Shown here piece after piece: positions 30,913 through 42,065 of a stretch of DNA of 64,000 nt. Position numbers and translations under genes: made by a program. The notes beneath the pieces are model-generated. The model ran no database searches, had not been told where the DNA came from, and was given only the letters and a program-made list of their open reading frames with translations. The stretch comes from Puccinia triticina (lineage: Eukaryota; Basidiomycota; Pucciniomycetes; Pucciniales; Pucciniaceae). Position 1 is the first letter of the stretch. Every line of letters begins with the position of its first letter. The DNA is taken from contig NC_070561.1 in the NCBI RefSeq assembly GCF_026914185.1, positions 6,820,001 through 6,884,000 of the forward strand. The letters run 5' to 3'.

Positions 30913-32597
30913 ATTTTCGAGAGGAAATATATTAGGCCCTGATACGGCAGACTGTTCCTTTATAGTTGATAAAAACTTTCAAACAATGTTGAGGTGATGG
31001 TGGTCTTGGGAAGATATTCAGGGCGAATAGGTGGGGTCTACCAGTATCCAGCTCAATATTTTCGAGAGAAAGGAACGTTTTGGGAATCAAAAACTAGGAA
31101 ACAGAGACGATGACCGGCAAAAATATCATAGGTTGTTGAGATCTGTGATCGCTATATAGCTCTTTTAAGCGTTACAATGGTTCAAAGCCTCCCTAGTCTC
31201 CTTCTCTGAATCTTTCAAATGCTGTTCGCAGACACCAAGAACATGCTGATATTTATTGGGGACACAGACTATGCGGTAAAAGATGCGAAGCTTGATGTCA
31301 TAAGTCCACCCTGGTCATCACACCCGTGTTTACACCGAAAGGAAGACTCCAAGCCCGCCAGCACAATGATCAAAAACAGGTGTAATAAAATAAGCGTTGG
31401 AAAGTTTGGTACAACATGCTGGTGCGATGCAGGCTATTGCCGGGACCGGAAAGCTAAAGAAACTATAAGGTTTCAATCTTTAGCATGGAGTTCCACAAGT
31501 ATTCCAAATATGGAGATTCAACTTTTCAGGAGTCTGCACCGCACGCGCTTCGGGTGTCGCAATCACGATGCTGTTACATCAAATCCGCCCGCGTTGTGCT
31601 GATCCAGGCCCCAGGGTCACAGCCTTTCGGTGCAGTAAGTCTAGTTTAGGCCCGGGGAGGGGGGAAGTAGGATCCAGGTCTTGTGGACACCCCGCCGACG
31701 GAGGCAAGAAGGTGTTGATGACACAATTTGAGGCACTCAATGTTTAGATGGATTGATGACAACCTCATCGTGAAGCAACATAGATCTTTGACGCTCATTT
31801 TTGACTTTGTTAAGAGATCCAATGCGCTAGGAGTAAGACTAACAAGGAGAATATGAGCCGTTCCTCGAAGAGCAGAACTAAGCGGATCATACAAGTTCAA
31901 TACTCCCTAGAGCTAGGGGGCACAGTTTTCATACAGAGAAGTAGAGTTCATCGCGGGACGCCTGAGCCATGTGGCCTATATTCTCTTGGGGAAGGAAAAT
32001 GATCTCTTGGCTAGTATTAGTACTAGTAACGGTAGCAGTCTGTTTAGGACTCTTAATGCTGCTGAAATTGGGAGCGCGGCCCGGGAAAAACTTCATAGTT
32101 TGGGCCGATAATATAAAAACAGTGTGGATTAGGTTTCTCTAGATTGTTAGGAATGCAATCTATCAAGCAGGATGGAGGAGAGGAGGCCGGAATGGCTCCT
32201 TAATTACGCCAGGCAGCCAGGAGTTGTGGGTCTGAGCAGGCTCCAGGCCACCTGGAGTAACGGGTCGGGCTCAGACCTTTTTTGGTGTAGTACTCCTCAC
32301 GAGGAGGGCTTCAGATCTCACTAAGAGAGAAGCCCCCCTGATCATTCTCTCTTAGTTACTCCCACCCCCCCCCTCACAAGGAAGGGGAAAGGGAGGAAAC
32401 AAATGAGAAGAGAAGGAGGAGACTCCTTTTCCCACACTCAGGATGACTTGGGGAGTTAGTGGACAAACTCCCGGGCCATCCTAGGCAAGGAGACGCGCAA
32501 TGAAGCGCCTTGCTGAACTGAGAACAAACTTGCTGAGAAACCTTATAAGGGTCTCAGCACACAAAGTGAGACGCAACGGGAGCAAGTAATTGGATGG

Positions 32598-32778
32598 AAA
32601 GGCGCGACTATGGCGAACAACATGTGGGTCGCCGAGGAACATATTCCGCTCTTAGTTAAGTCGTCTTTAGATTCTTTTATGCTATTACATGAGAAACATT
32701 TTGGCGCTAAGGCAAAGAGAAAGAGTAAGAAGGCAAAGAAGGCGGCGGGAGGATTGCAGGTACAAGGTCAGGCCAATT
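32598..32778 (+). pseudogene. Gypsy chromodomain, C-terminal half
   Basis: Continues KGATMANNMWVAEEHIPLL after the insert, matching the WKGY...NTWEPEENL end of gypsy chromodomains, and ends in a Lys-rich tail (KAKRKSKKAKKAAGG) with the stop overlapping the TGTAAC start of the 3' LTR. Confidence 0.82.
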
Positions 32779-32976
32779 TGTAACATTTTCTTCGTTACTG
32801 ATAATCATGCAAAGATGAAGCTGATTAATGATTGGAGAATGGTCCTTATTATGCTAAGAACCACTAACATCTTTTACAAGTTTTTTCCTTTCTTTAATTG
32901 TGAAGCTTTTATCTGAGGGTCTGAGTGTATTGTTATAAACCCGGTTGTCTTTCATTCCGTTGTTTCCTCTTTTCTT
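32779..32976 (+). repeat. Gypsy 3' LTR, left part
   Basis: TGTAACATTTTC... The homology to the 5' LTR stops at 32976, where Copia C enters, and resumes at 37544. Confidence 0.9.
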
Positions 32977-33232
32977 TATAAGACGAAAAGTCTTTGAGGA
33001 TGGTGGGCACGTTAGATCACAAGCTTCTACGGAGCGGTGAGCTAAGGGCACAACAGACAAACCTAAGGCGCAAAGCCGATACAAGCACGGTGAGTATAGT
33101 GACAAAGTTGATGAGTTAAAGAAACAGGATTGCGGGGACAAGATCGGGATTTAACTAGACAACTAGGTTTACTATATTACATGTGCTGCGGAGATGGTTT
33201 GCGACTATCACTAAAACATTACATGTTCAATA
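32977..33232 (-). repeat. Copia C 3' LTR (256 bp)
   Basis: Minus strand TATTGAACATG ... CGTCTTATA. It is 131 bp shorter than the 5' LTR, lacking a 71-bp duplication and a 60-bp block. Confidence 0.92.
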
Positions 33233-33243
33233 CCCTCCCTCCT
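33233..33243 (-). other. Polypurine tract of Copia C
   Basis: Minus strand AGGAGGGAGGG, directly before the TATTG LTR start. Confidence 0.85.
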
Positions 33244-33252
33244 GACTTAGCT

Positions 33253-34824
33253 TCAAACCAACAATAGCTTCATCTTGAGGAAGTTGATCATTGATAGGTG
33301 CTTTATTTTGGCGAGAGACTTCGTTAAACCGTCGGCCGGCATTGATGCTGTGGATATGTAAGTGAGTGCGACCCAACCTTTTTCAACCGCTTCTTGAATG
33401 AAATGGTATTTTGTGTCGATGTGTTTGCTTTTTGGATGCGTGATTGGGTTGTTGGAAAGAGCGATTGCGGCTTGGTTGTTGCAAAGGATTGAGATTGGAA
33501 ATGCCGAGCCTGAGTCGATTGACTGGAGGACCGAGTTGAGCCAAACCGATTCTTGGACTCTGGCGTAGAGAGATTGATACTCCGCTTCGGTTGTTGATGT
33601 TGCCACCGACGTTTGTTTCTTGGTCTTCCAAGATATAACTGAATCGCCCCACGTGACTAGGTAGCCCGAGTAAGAACGACGGGAGTCAGTGCAATTAGCC
33701 CAATCCGCGTCGCAGTAAACCTTGAGCTTCTTATCACCGCCACCGATCCAAAGAGACAGAGATTTGGTTGAGGAAAGATACCGGAGGAGGTGTTTGAAGG
33801 CGTTCCAGTGCTTGATGCCTGGTCGTTCCAGATGTTGCAAAAGCTGCGACACTGCAAATGAAATGTCAGGTTGTGTTGAGCAGGAGATGTAGTTGACAGA
33901 TCCTACAGCCCTTCGATAGTTGATTCCTAGCGCTTTGAACGCGTTGACTTCTTTGGTTGTGGCTGCAGTCAAGCGAGTGTTGGGAACAAACGGGGTGGCA
34001 GCTGATCTAGCATGAAGGTGATCATATTCCTTGAGAATCTCCTCAATGTGGCGTTCTTGAGAGAGCATTAGATGATCGGAGTGTTGGGTGATTTTCATAC
34101 CGAGAAGAGAGGTGACTGGACCCAAGTCGTCCATGAGAAAACGAGCTTTGGTGAGTTTTTTGAAACGCTCGACATTGTGACTGATGATCGCCATATTGTC
34201 AACGTAGATGTGAACAAGACATTTCCAGCCAGGAACCTGAGATATGAACAGGCATGGATCCGCAATGGAAGGAGCGAAGTTGATTGAAGTAAAAATTTTG
34301 TTAAGCTCGGTGTACCAAACGCGAGGGGCCTGTTTCAAACCATAGATTGATTTTTTGAGTTTGAGACAGTGACCTGGTGGAACGTTCATACCCGAAGAAC
34401 AGCGAAGATAGATTACATCATCGAGATTCCCATTAAGAAAGGCATTCCTAACATCCATTTGATGAATGTCCATTCCTTCATTGACACCAATAGTGAGAGC
34501 GACTTGTAGAGCTGATGGCCGACCTGTGGGAGCGTAAGTTTCGTTGTAGTCAACCCCTTCTTGCTGAGCGCTACCCTGAGCGCATAGGCGAGCCTTGAAT
34601 TTGACCAGATTACCGCTTGCGTTGTATTTCTTCCGAAAAATCCAAATTGTGCCTAAAAGTGATTGGCAGTCAGGAGTTGGGACAACTTCCCAGACATTGA
34701 GACGAGCCATTGCCTCTAGTTCAACCTGAACAGCAGCTCTCCATTCCTCGGCATCCGGAGATAAGAGAGCTTCACGATAAGTGTGAGGAATTGGATGCGA
34801 AGTTGTATTGTTCAAGGCAGCCAT
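33253..34824 (-). CDS. Copia C reverse transcriptase-RNase H (523 codons)
   Basis: Uninterrupted from MAALNNTTSHPIPHTYREAL to a stop next to the polypurine tract. RT boxes are IWIFRKKYNASGNLVKFKAR, YNETYAPTGRPSALQ, QMDVRNAFLNG and SIYGLKQAPRVWY; the VDD-equivalent reads HIYVDNMAIIS, with Asn for the second Asp. RNase H boxes are YCDADWANC, STTEAEYQSL, LCNNQAAIAL (Asn for the usual Asp), SKHIDTKYHFIQ and ADGLTKSL. The changed catalytic residues suggest loss of activity although the frame is open. It is not in frame with the upstream ORF: a shift lies in a run of eight G (plus strand) at about 34924-34931. Confidence 0.9.
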   Translation of the reverse strand: MAALNNTTSHPIPHTYREALLSPDAEEWRAAVQVELEAMARLNVWEVVPTPDCQSLLGTIWIFRKKYNASGNLVKFKARLCAQGSAQQEGVDYNETYAPTGRPSALQVALTIGVNEGMDIHQMDVRNAFLNGNLDDVIYLRCSSGMNVPPGHCLKLKKSIYGLKQAPRVWYTELNKIFTSINFAPSIADPCLFISQVPGWKCLVHIYVDNMAIISHNVERFKKLTKARFLMDDLGPVTSLLGMKITQHSDHLMLSQERHIEEILKEYDHLHARSAATPFVPNTRLTAATTKEVNAFKALGINYRRAVGSVNYISCSTQPDISFAVSQLLQHLERPGIKHWNAFKHLLRYLSSTKSLSLWIGGGDKKLKVYCDADWANCTDSRRSYSGYLVTWGDSVISWKTKKQTSVATSTTEAEYQSLYARVQESVWLNSVLQSIDSGSAFPISILCNNQAAIALSNNPITHPKSKHIDTKYHFIQEAVEKGWVALTYISTASMPADGLTKSLAKIKHLSMINFLKMKLLLV

Positions 34825-34826
34825 AG

Positions 34827-37073
34827 CTATTGATAGATCGCGAGGGAAGTCAAGGGAAGCAATATGAGCGCGCCGTTTGGTGGTGATGATGTTAGAGGAG
34901 TCAATGTCTGAGGATATGTTTCAGGGGGGGGAATTGCGGCGGGGATATATCCAAAGCCAGGCCGAGGGCGGGATGATGAGACTGCGGGCAAAGGAGCCTG
35001 CTGCGGACCCTCAGGTAACGGTGCTTGCTCCTCAGGAATGTTGTCCGGAGAATCATGAAACTCAGCATCACCGGATGTATCGGATTCTGGTGTTTCGACC
35101 GGATTAGGAGCGGATTTGGGTGCATCTTCCGGAATAAGATCCTCATCAAACCCAAATTCAGTATTGGAGTTACCGGCAAAGGAGCCAGGGGAGATTCCTG
35201 GATAAGTAGTCTCGTCAAACATGACATTGTGACTATACAACACTGCAGTATTCACTGCCTCGCCCCAAATTGATGAGGGCAAGTTGGCTTGCTTGAGAAG
35301 TGATCGAGCCTTTTCGCTAGTGGTTTGGTTGCCTCTTTCAGCAATTGAATTTTGCTGAGGGGTGTAGGGTGCGGTGATGTGATGAATGATACCCTTATCT
35401 TTGAAGAACTCTTCAAATTCGTGAGAACAGAATTCTCCTCCTCCGTCTGTGACCACGTTCCTCACTTTGGCAGAATGGAAGTTCTCTACTTCTTTAACAT
35501 AGTGATTGAATTTTTCAAAAGCTTGAGATTTAGACAATAGTATATACACGTGTTTAAAGGACGAGTAGGCATCTGTGATTTTAAAGTAGTAAAGTCCGCC
35601 TCCAACGGTGGGTGGGGATATTTTACCGCTGAGATCCATGTATATGAAGTGAAGTAGACCCTGAGGTTTGGGAAGAGTACCCGAAAACGGAAGACAATGA
35701 GATTTGGAAATCCTGCACGAATCGCAAGAAAGAGTTGAGAATTCAATTCCAAACATGATCTTTAACGCTTCGGAGCTGGGATGACCTGCTCGCCTGTGTA
35801 GTAGAGCAGCGTCAGTTGAAGATGCTTTGAGGGACCTGAGAGGAATTGACTGACCAGAAGGATTGACTAGCGTCGCTTTGATTGAGAAGATTTGACCTTC
35901 CACCGTTCCATCAAATACCTTGGAATTCAATGTTTGATCCATGACCGAGAAGTCGTCGGTGCCACGGCGAATCAGATCACAGTTAGATACGAAGAGACGT
36001 CCAAAGCTGACTAGTGCATGCGACAATTGAGGGACATGAAGAGCTTTGAACCAATGATCGTTTCCGTCGGTGTTCTTCAATTTGATCAAACCCAACCCTA
36101 TGATTGGTAGACTCTTGCCATTGGCTATTGAAACCGACGAAGTGAACGGAGCATAATTGAAAAAGAACTTCTTTTTGGGAAACATGTGATCTGAGCAGCT
36201 GCTGTCAACAAAGATGGGTTTAGCTGAAGAGAGACTTGAGAAAGCAACATGAGACGATCGACAATGATACGCCTTCGCATCTTCCGGCACGTTGAAAATG
36301 GCAGCGTTTGCTTTCTTCTTTGCTTGTTGCCTCTTCTTCTTGTTGGCTGCTTCAAACTCAGGATGAAGTTGGTAACACCGGGCTTCAGAGTGACGAGTTT
36401 TTGGATTGTGAACTCCGTTCTCGCAGAACGGGACGCTGACGTTCATGGCTGATTCGGTCTTGACGACAGGATGAGTCAAGTCGTCCTGAGTGTCGAGTAT
36501 CTTAGAGTCAAGCTGGGTGCGAATGATTTCGAGGGTGAGTGGTTGTTTGGTGAAGATGATATCCTTTGTGTTGTTGTATGACGAAGGAATCTTGCTCATG
36601 ATAATCTCAGCTAGATGATTCTCGTTCACGGTTGGTTCCTCAGGTTTAGGAACGCAAATGGTCATACCGACTGCTCGCATGTTGGCTACACCGGTGTCAA
36701 CGGCCACCAAGTACTGGCCGAGATTGTTGCCAAACGGAATCTTCAGAAAATTTTGGTAGACTTTTGATTGGTTTTGAGTGGTCTTTGCTTCAAAATGATT
36801 GCAAAGCAAAGTCCAAAGTTCGTGAGGCTGTTGTTGGTTGGTGTCGGTGACGAACCGACCTTGGTTATCGGATCCCATGTAGCGAACCAGTATGCCAGCG
36901 GCCATGTGTTTTCGATCAGTACAAAGATCCAACTGTTCGGGTTTTGCTTTTGACGCCTTGTCCTTGGTAAGGTACGCGGAACATTGTTTCTTGGCGCAAT
37001 AGGAATGAACAACCGCCTTCCAGTCTTTGAAGTTGGAATTGGACAGGACCGGGAGATTCAATTTGTCAGACAT
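34827..37073 (-). pseudogene. Copia C gag-protease-integrase (748 codons), deleted and frameshifted
   Basis: MSDKLNLPVLSNSNFKDWKA opens Gag. A Cys/His segment (CENGVHNPKTRHSEARCYQL) is in knuckle position. The protease motif reads VDSSCSDHM, with Ser where Gly is usual. Integrase residues are D (IYMDLSG), D (VVTDGGGEF) and E (SIAERGN). After AVLYSHN about 100 residues of the integrase C-domain are missing and VMFDETTYPG follows, an in-frame deletion near 35225. The expected ISSDIDSSN boundary motif lies in another frame, beyond the G8 run. Confidence 0.9.
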
Positions 37074-37137
37074 GACAGTGTCTCGCGAGGTTTGATAGAT
37101 GAGTTTTGTGATTTGAATTCCAGTAGCTATGCGCTAT

Positions 37138-37151
37138 CTGGGCTCATAACC
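37138..37151 (-). other. Primer-binding site of Copia C, initiator tRNA-Met half-molecule type
   Basis: Minus strand GGTTATGAGCCCAG directly follows the LTR end. It is complementary to CUGGGCUCAUAACC, the anticodon arm of initiator tRNA-Met, the known primer type of Drosophila copia. Confidence 0.8.
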
Positions 37152-37538
37152 TATAAGACGAAAAGTCTTTGAGGATGGTGGGCACGTTAGATCACAAGCT
37201 TCTACGGAGCGGTGAGCTAAGGGCACGACAGACAAACCTTTGAGGATGGTGGGCACGTTAGATCACAAGCTTCTACGGAGCGGTGAGCTAAGGGCACGAC
37301 AGACAAACCTAAGAGAGTGGGTAGGAATGAGAACGTGAGAAACATTGATGAGAAGATAAGAGACAGACCTAAGGCGCAAAGCCGATACAAGCACGGTGAG
37401 TATAGTGACAAAATTGATGAGTTAAAGAAACAGGATTGCGGGGACAAGATTGGGATTTAACTAGACAACTAGGTTTACTATATTACATGTGCTGCGGAGA
37501 TGGTTTGCGACTATCACTAAAACATTACATGTTCAATA
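37152..37538 (-). repeat. Copia C 5' LTR (387 bp) with an internal duplication
   Basis: Contains a perfect or near-perfect 71-bp tandem duplication (units start at 37167 and 37238 on the plus strand) and an additional ~60-bp block (about 37309-37368) absent from the 3' LTR. Confidence 0.92.
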
Positions 37539-37543
37539 TTCTT

Positions 37544-37746
37544 TTTCCTCATCACAATATTCTTTGTTCTTTGTTATCATTATCATTCGGTTGTGTAATC
37601 TCAGCTTTTATCAAAACCTCCTTTCAAGAGTCTATTATTTGCTCCGAAGATAGACTACCTATAATACATCTGAAAATAGGCGACGGGTTCTCTTGAATTT
37701 CGTTCATAGCCACTTAAGAAGTAAGAGTATTAGGTGGGCCCTCACA
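37544..37746 (+). repeat. Gypsy 3' LTR, right part
   Basis: Continues the gypsy LTR after Copia C and ends GGTGGGCCCTCACA at 37746, followed by the AAAAG target duplication. Lacks the ~245-bp internal block of the 5' LTR. Confidence 0.9.
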
Positions 37747-37751
37747 AAAAG

Positions 37752-37915
37752 TCTGCAAGGGGTCGGGATACAGAACGATGCTGGTGTCTGGGACCGTGTG
37801 ACTGTTCGAGAAAAGGAGCCCAATGGAGAACAAGGTCCGTGGAAGAGGGCAGGTTTTGTTTGTTGGTTGGTGGGCCCTCTGGTCCGGACGGTATTGTCTG
37901 GCGGGCTTTTCTAGT
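37752..37915. other. Linker remnant of the E3/E4 unit
   Basis: GTCTGCAAGGGGTC ... GGCGGGCTTTTCTAGTC, the same as 41906-42065 and 54498-54665. Here the TTCTA site is empty, with no copia LTR. Confidence 0.8.
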
Positions 37916-38570
<655 letters not shown>

Positions 38571-38790
38571 AGGCTGGCACAAAAAGATTCGGGAAATCTT
38601 GTTGCAAGGCATGTTTTTCTTTCATGCAGACATTTCCAATTGACGCGAATTGATTAGGGAGATGGGTACATTTAGAGAAGGATTATGCGTAGAAGACGGG
38701 ATTTAAGGAGATACAACAAAGATGGCAAGATGATACACATATAGAACATGAAAATTAACGGATTTCGTTGGTTTATCGTATAGCGGGAGA

Positions 38791-39219
38791 TTAGGCCTGA
38801 AACACAAGGTGCGCAGCGTGTGTCAATATTGGCATCCCACGAAGAAGTTGCACTAGGCAGAGACGAAGGAAGCAGAGATGACGAACCGAGTGATCATGAG
38901 TGTGGTGTTGGGCGTCCGAAGCGTCCTTCTTGAACAGCCCGCCGCCGAGATAAGGATAGCCCATTCCCCAGGAGCCGTAGGGACTAAGCAAGCCGTAGGT
39001 GAGAAGCGGGCTCATGCCGAACAGGCCCAAGCTGTCCAGCCCCAGCCCCAGGCCCATGTCGTACCCGCCGCAGAATCCGGCGAGCATGCCGTAGCACTTC
39101 GAGTCCGATAGGCCTTTGCCGGCTTGGGCAGCGACGTCCGCCCGCGGAGCTAGAACCGGTGAGGATGCGACAGTCTGGAGGAGGGCCAGGAGACAAGCAA
39201 ATGAGAAGATGAATTGCAT
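38791..39219 (-). CDS. Small secreted Gly/Leu/Tyr-rich protein, copy E5
   Basis: 142 codons. The start reads MQFIFSF, replacing the third-position Cys of other copies. Cys pair short form (CYGMLAGFC), Gly-Leu stretch GLGLGLDS, MSPLLTYG in place of MSPLANYG, and GKGLSDSK in place of GKGQSDSK: the most diverged minus-strand copy. Signal peptide and aromatic segment are intact. A normal TATA-like box lies at 39343-39352 (minus). Confidence 0.8.
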   Translation of the reverse strand: MQFIFSFACLLALLQTVASSPVLAPRADVAAQAGKGLSDSKCYGMLAGFCGGYDMGLGLGLDSLGLFGMSPLLTYGLLSPYGSWGMGYPYLGGGLFKKDASDAQHHTHDHSVRHLCFLRLCLVQLLRGMPILTHAAHLVFQA

Positions 39220-40088
39220 GGTGGGCTTGGTGGGTTTGGAGGTGGGTAGAACGGTTTTGGTTGCGGAGGTGGATGATGAGTGGAGTCGAGTGTATGGATC
39301 TGTGGGTGATGAGAGGAGGCGACTGGGAGCCCAGCGAGCTTCCTTTATATAGCTTTCTGGCCATGCTTGACGAGTCCCTTCCCACTAGGATTCCATATCC
39401 CGGGTTTCTCCAAGATCAACCGCCCGGCCAGATTTCCTTTCCACGCCGCGACTGAGTGGAATTTCTCACACAGGGAGTGTGTGAAGGAGACAGGGCTCTG
39501 TCCTGCTGTTATTGATTCGGTATGTATATCGGTGTGATGTCGACACTAGATGTCTTCGCGGGACCAATCGGATCCATCGGCGGCGGCCGGCTTCTCATCC
39601 CGTCCATGAACGCCACAAGTTGAGGGACACTCCATTCGCCACCGCTCTACGGATCATGTTCCCTCAATTCCACGAGCCCGAAGCGGGTTCGTGTGGACAT
39701 TGGTGCAAGCTTGAGACTGCAAAGGTCAACTGAACAGCGCGCTTTTATCGGCGCGGCCGGCTCTCAAGAACAAAACCACCAGGAGATTCCGCCCTTATGG
39801 CTAGTTGGTACACAGGGCACATGGGAAATTCTTCCACTCGCACAGTAAGGAACTGTGAACCATACTCCTTCAGAAGGGCTTCATGAGCTGAAGGTGGTGT
39901 GTGATCCCGGCGGCAGGCCGATGGCGGTGAGCGGGCAAATATGGCAGCCAAAAGCTATATAAAGGGAAGCTTGATGGGCTCCCAGTCGCCTCCTCTCATC
40001 ATCCACAGATCCATACACTAGACTCCACCCATAATCCACCTCCGCAACCAAAACCGTCTTACCCACCTCCAAACCCACGAAACCCACC
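39220..40088. promoter_or_regulatory. Shared intergenic region of the E5/E6 pair
   Basis: 869 bp. TATA-like boxes lie on both sides (39343-39352 minus, 39955-39964 plus). Centre orientation is as in the E3/E4 region. It has a small local change near 39490-39540 (insertion around TCCTGCTGTTATTGATTCGG) not seen in the other units. Confidence 0.6.
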
Positions 40089-40543
40089 ATGCAGTGCATC
40101 TTCTCATTTGCTTGTCTCCTGGCCCTCCTCCAGACCGTCGCATCCACCCCGGTTGTTTCTCCGCGGGCGGACGTCGCTGCCCAAGCCGGCAAAGGCCAAT
40201 CGGACTCGAAGTGCTACGGCATGCTTGCAGCCGGATTCTGCGGCGGGTACGACATGGGCCTGGGGCTTGGGCTGGGACTGGACAGCTTGGGCCTGTTCGG
40301 GATGAGCCCGCTGGCCAACTACGGCTTGCTTAGTCCCTACGGCTCCTGGGGAATGGGCTATCCTTATCTCGGCAGCGGGCTGTTCAAGAAGGACGCTTCG
40401 GACGCCCAGCACAACGCTCATGATCACTCGGTTCGTCGTCCCCTCATCTTTTCTCTCTGCCTCGACCATTGCAGTGGGATGCGAATATTGACACACGCTG
40501 CATCCCTTTCCGTCCATCAGGCCTAATCTCCCGCTATAATTGA
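40089..40543 (+). CDS. Small secreted Gly/Leu/Tyr-rich protein, copy E6, with a possible short intron
   Basis: Same two models as E4: unspliced 40089-40526 (145 codons), or exon 1 40089-40430, intron 40431-40474 (GTTCGT...TTGCAG, 44 nt) and exon 2 40475-40543 ending SGLISRYN. The protein differs from E4 at few sites (PVVSPRAD, LDSLGLF, YLGSGLF). The change GATGCGAAT in exon 2 gives Asp-Ala-Asn, still in frame. Confidence 0.8.
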
Positions 40544-40999
40544 CACACGCCGCCCACCTTTTTTTTCAGGCCTAATCTTAAACCGCTGTACGATAAATCA
40601 CCAAAATCACTAAATTTTCATGTTCTATATCTGTATCATCAGGCCCTCTTTGTAGTAATCTCCTTAGATCCCGTCATCCTCACATAATTCTGTGCTTGAG
40701 AACTCAACTAAACACCATATTTCCTAATCAGATCCCAATTGTCAATGTCTTTGTGGCAAAAAAGTGTTGATTGCAATCCGCTTTCTGCATTCTTTTCTAT
40801 TAGTCTCCACGGTGCTCAAAAGACATATCCTGGGCCATCGTCGAGCGTGGACCAGCGGGGCCATTCCCGCTTCTACAGCGGCGGCCATCATGAGCCGCCA
40901 TCCGGAGCTGCTGCTGCTGTCACCGCCGCCTCCACATCTGCCGCAACATGCAGGACCCCCGCCACCGTCTACACCGTGAGATGGGAGCCAGCATGTGTA
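40544..40999. other. Downstream linker of E6 with putative exon 40804-40975
   Basis: Contains the 172-nt putative exon (acceptor TATTAG at 40803, donor GTGAGA at 40976). Relative to the 26068 copy it has a 3-base gain (HHEP in place of HQP in one frame) and a 3-base loss in the GCGGCC run. It ends at the TA where a mariner-type MITE is inserted. Confidence 0.5.
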
Positions 41000-41637
41000 C
41001 AGTGCCCCCCATGACTTCTCAACTACCCCTACAGGGGTGTTCCAAGTTTTGAAGATTTTTTTTCCAAAAATTCTTTCAAAAGTGGGCTGATGCTGGGCTC
41101 TTTTTGGCCCATTTTTTGATGCAAATGTCACATTTCACCAACCAGACCTGGTAATATGCATGATAATAGTCCAAAGTCAATGGAATCTCACTGGACCCAC
41201 TGCCAAGAGAATAATGAAGAAATATTCTTCACATTGCCACATTCCAAAGAGTGTACTGATGGATATGGCAATCATCAATAACTAAGGAGGTACATATTTA
41301 CATCAATACCTACACCTGTAGTATGTATGTACATAGATAATTTAGTCTCTAGTCTCTAAATACATAATAAATATTCTATAAGTCCATAGTACATGTCTGT
41401 TACCACATACTATGGTCTTGAAACCAGCTGTTCCAAATTTTGCATCTGAAAAAAATGAAACTTCTTTTTGAGGCATTGCACAGACTTCAGAGTTATATTT
41501 TTGAGTTCTCCTACGCCTGTAGGGCTCAAAAATGTATAGTTTACATGTGATACATGTCTGGTGACTTTGAACACATTGTTCAAAGTTCAATTTTTTTTTG
41601 CAGGTGCGGGGTAGTTGAGAAGTCGTGGGGGGCACTG
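41000..41637. mobile_element. 638-bp mariner-like MITE
   Basis: 30-bp terminal inverted repeats with one mismatch, beginning CAGTGCCCCCCATGACTTCT. Flanked by TA (40998-40999, 41638-41639); the other units have a single TA at the same spot (GTGTATGAGCC). No transposase. CAGTG ends and TA duplication fit Tc1/mariner. Confidence 0.9.
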
Positions 41638-42065
41638 TATCAGCCATCTTTTAAGACCCCTGCATCCTCATCACACATGTGCTTGAGCCTGTATCTTCAC
41701 AAGCAGTGTGCAATCATCATTGGATCCTACGCCTGTACCATCCATCCATGTTTTGTGTATCCTCCTGCATCGGCAAATGGCAATTTGGGACGGGGCCTTG
41801 CCACTGTCTTTGAGAATAAGCTTCATTAACCTCATCTATGCATATAAATATGCTTATGCGTGAAACACAGAGAAAGGAAAAAGAAAAACAGGCAACACAA
41901 AAGACTGCAAGGGGTCGAGATACAGAATGATGCTGGTGTCTGGGACCGTGTGACTGTTCAAGAAAAGGAGCCCAATGGAGAACAAGGTCCGTGGAAGAGG
42001 GCAGGTTTTTTTTGTTGGTTGTTGGGCCCTCTGGTCCGGACGGTATTGTCTGGCGGGCTTTTCTA
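41638..42065. other. Linker of the E5/E6 unit
   Basis: CATCTTTTAAGACCCCTGC block, TATAAATATGCTTATGCG, then GACTGCAAGGGGTC to GGGCTTTTCTA. Intact counterpart of 26256-26527 plus 37752-37915. No gene seen. Confidence 0.7.

Larger units (their letters stand above)
28810..32597. mobile_element. 3.8-kb insertion in the gypsy chromodomain, type unknown
   Basis: TGG occurs at both junctions (28807-28809 and 32595-32597); removing the insert restores the chromodomain motif ISWKG. The left part is GC-rich (28810-29100). There are no matching LTRs or terminal inverted repeats. It contains a degenerate 105-bp tandem repeat (29483-29690), a captured multicopper oxidase fragment (30485-30912), a 127-codon open frame at 31219 that I do not recognise, and a hairpin ACTAAGAGAGAA/TTCTCTCTTAGT (about 32317-32357). 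Confidence 0.6.
32977..37538 (-). mobile_element. Copia C, Ty1/copia element nested in the gypsy 3' LTR
   Basis: Flanked by TTCTT (32972-32976 and 37539-37543). Minus-strand order: LTR, primer site, gag-protease-integrase, RT-RNase H, polypurine tract, LTR. Its LTRs start TATTG and end TTATA, so the terminal dinucleotides are TA...TA rather than TG...CA. Both edges are fixed by the primer site, polypurine tract and target duplication. Internally deleted in integrase and frameshifted. Confidence 0.93.
26528..37746 (+). mobile_element. Gypsy (Ty3-type) element, internally deleted, with nested insertions
   Basis: TG...CA LTRs (26528-27175; 32779-32976 plus 37544-37746), flanked by AAAAG (26523-26527 and 37747-37751). 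Inside are gag, then a fusion straight into the end of integrase and a chromodomain, with protease, RT, RNase H and most of integrase gone. A 3.8-kb sequence sits in the chromodomain and Copia C in the 3' LTR. It lies in the linker between the E4 flank and the SDR fragment at 37916. Confidence 0.92.
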
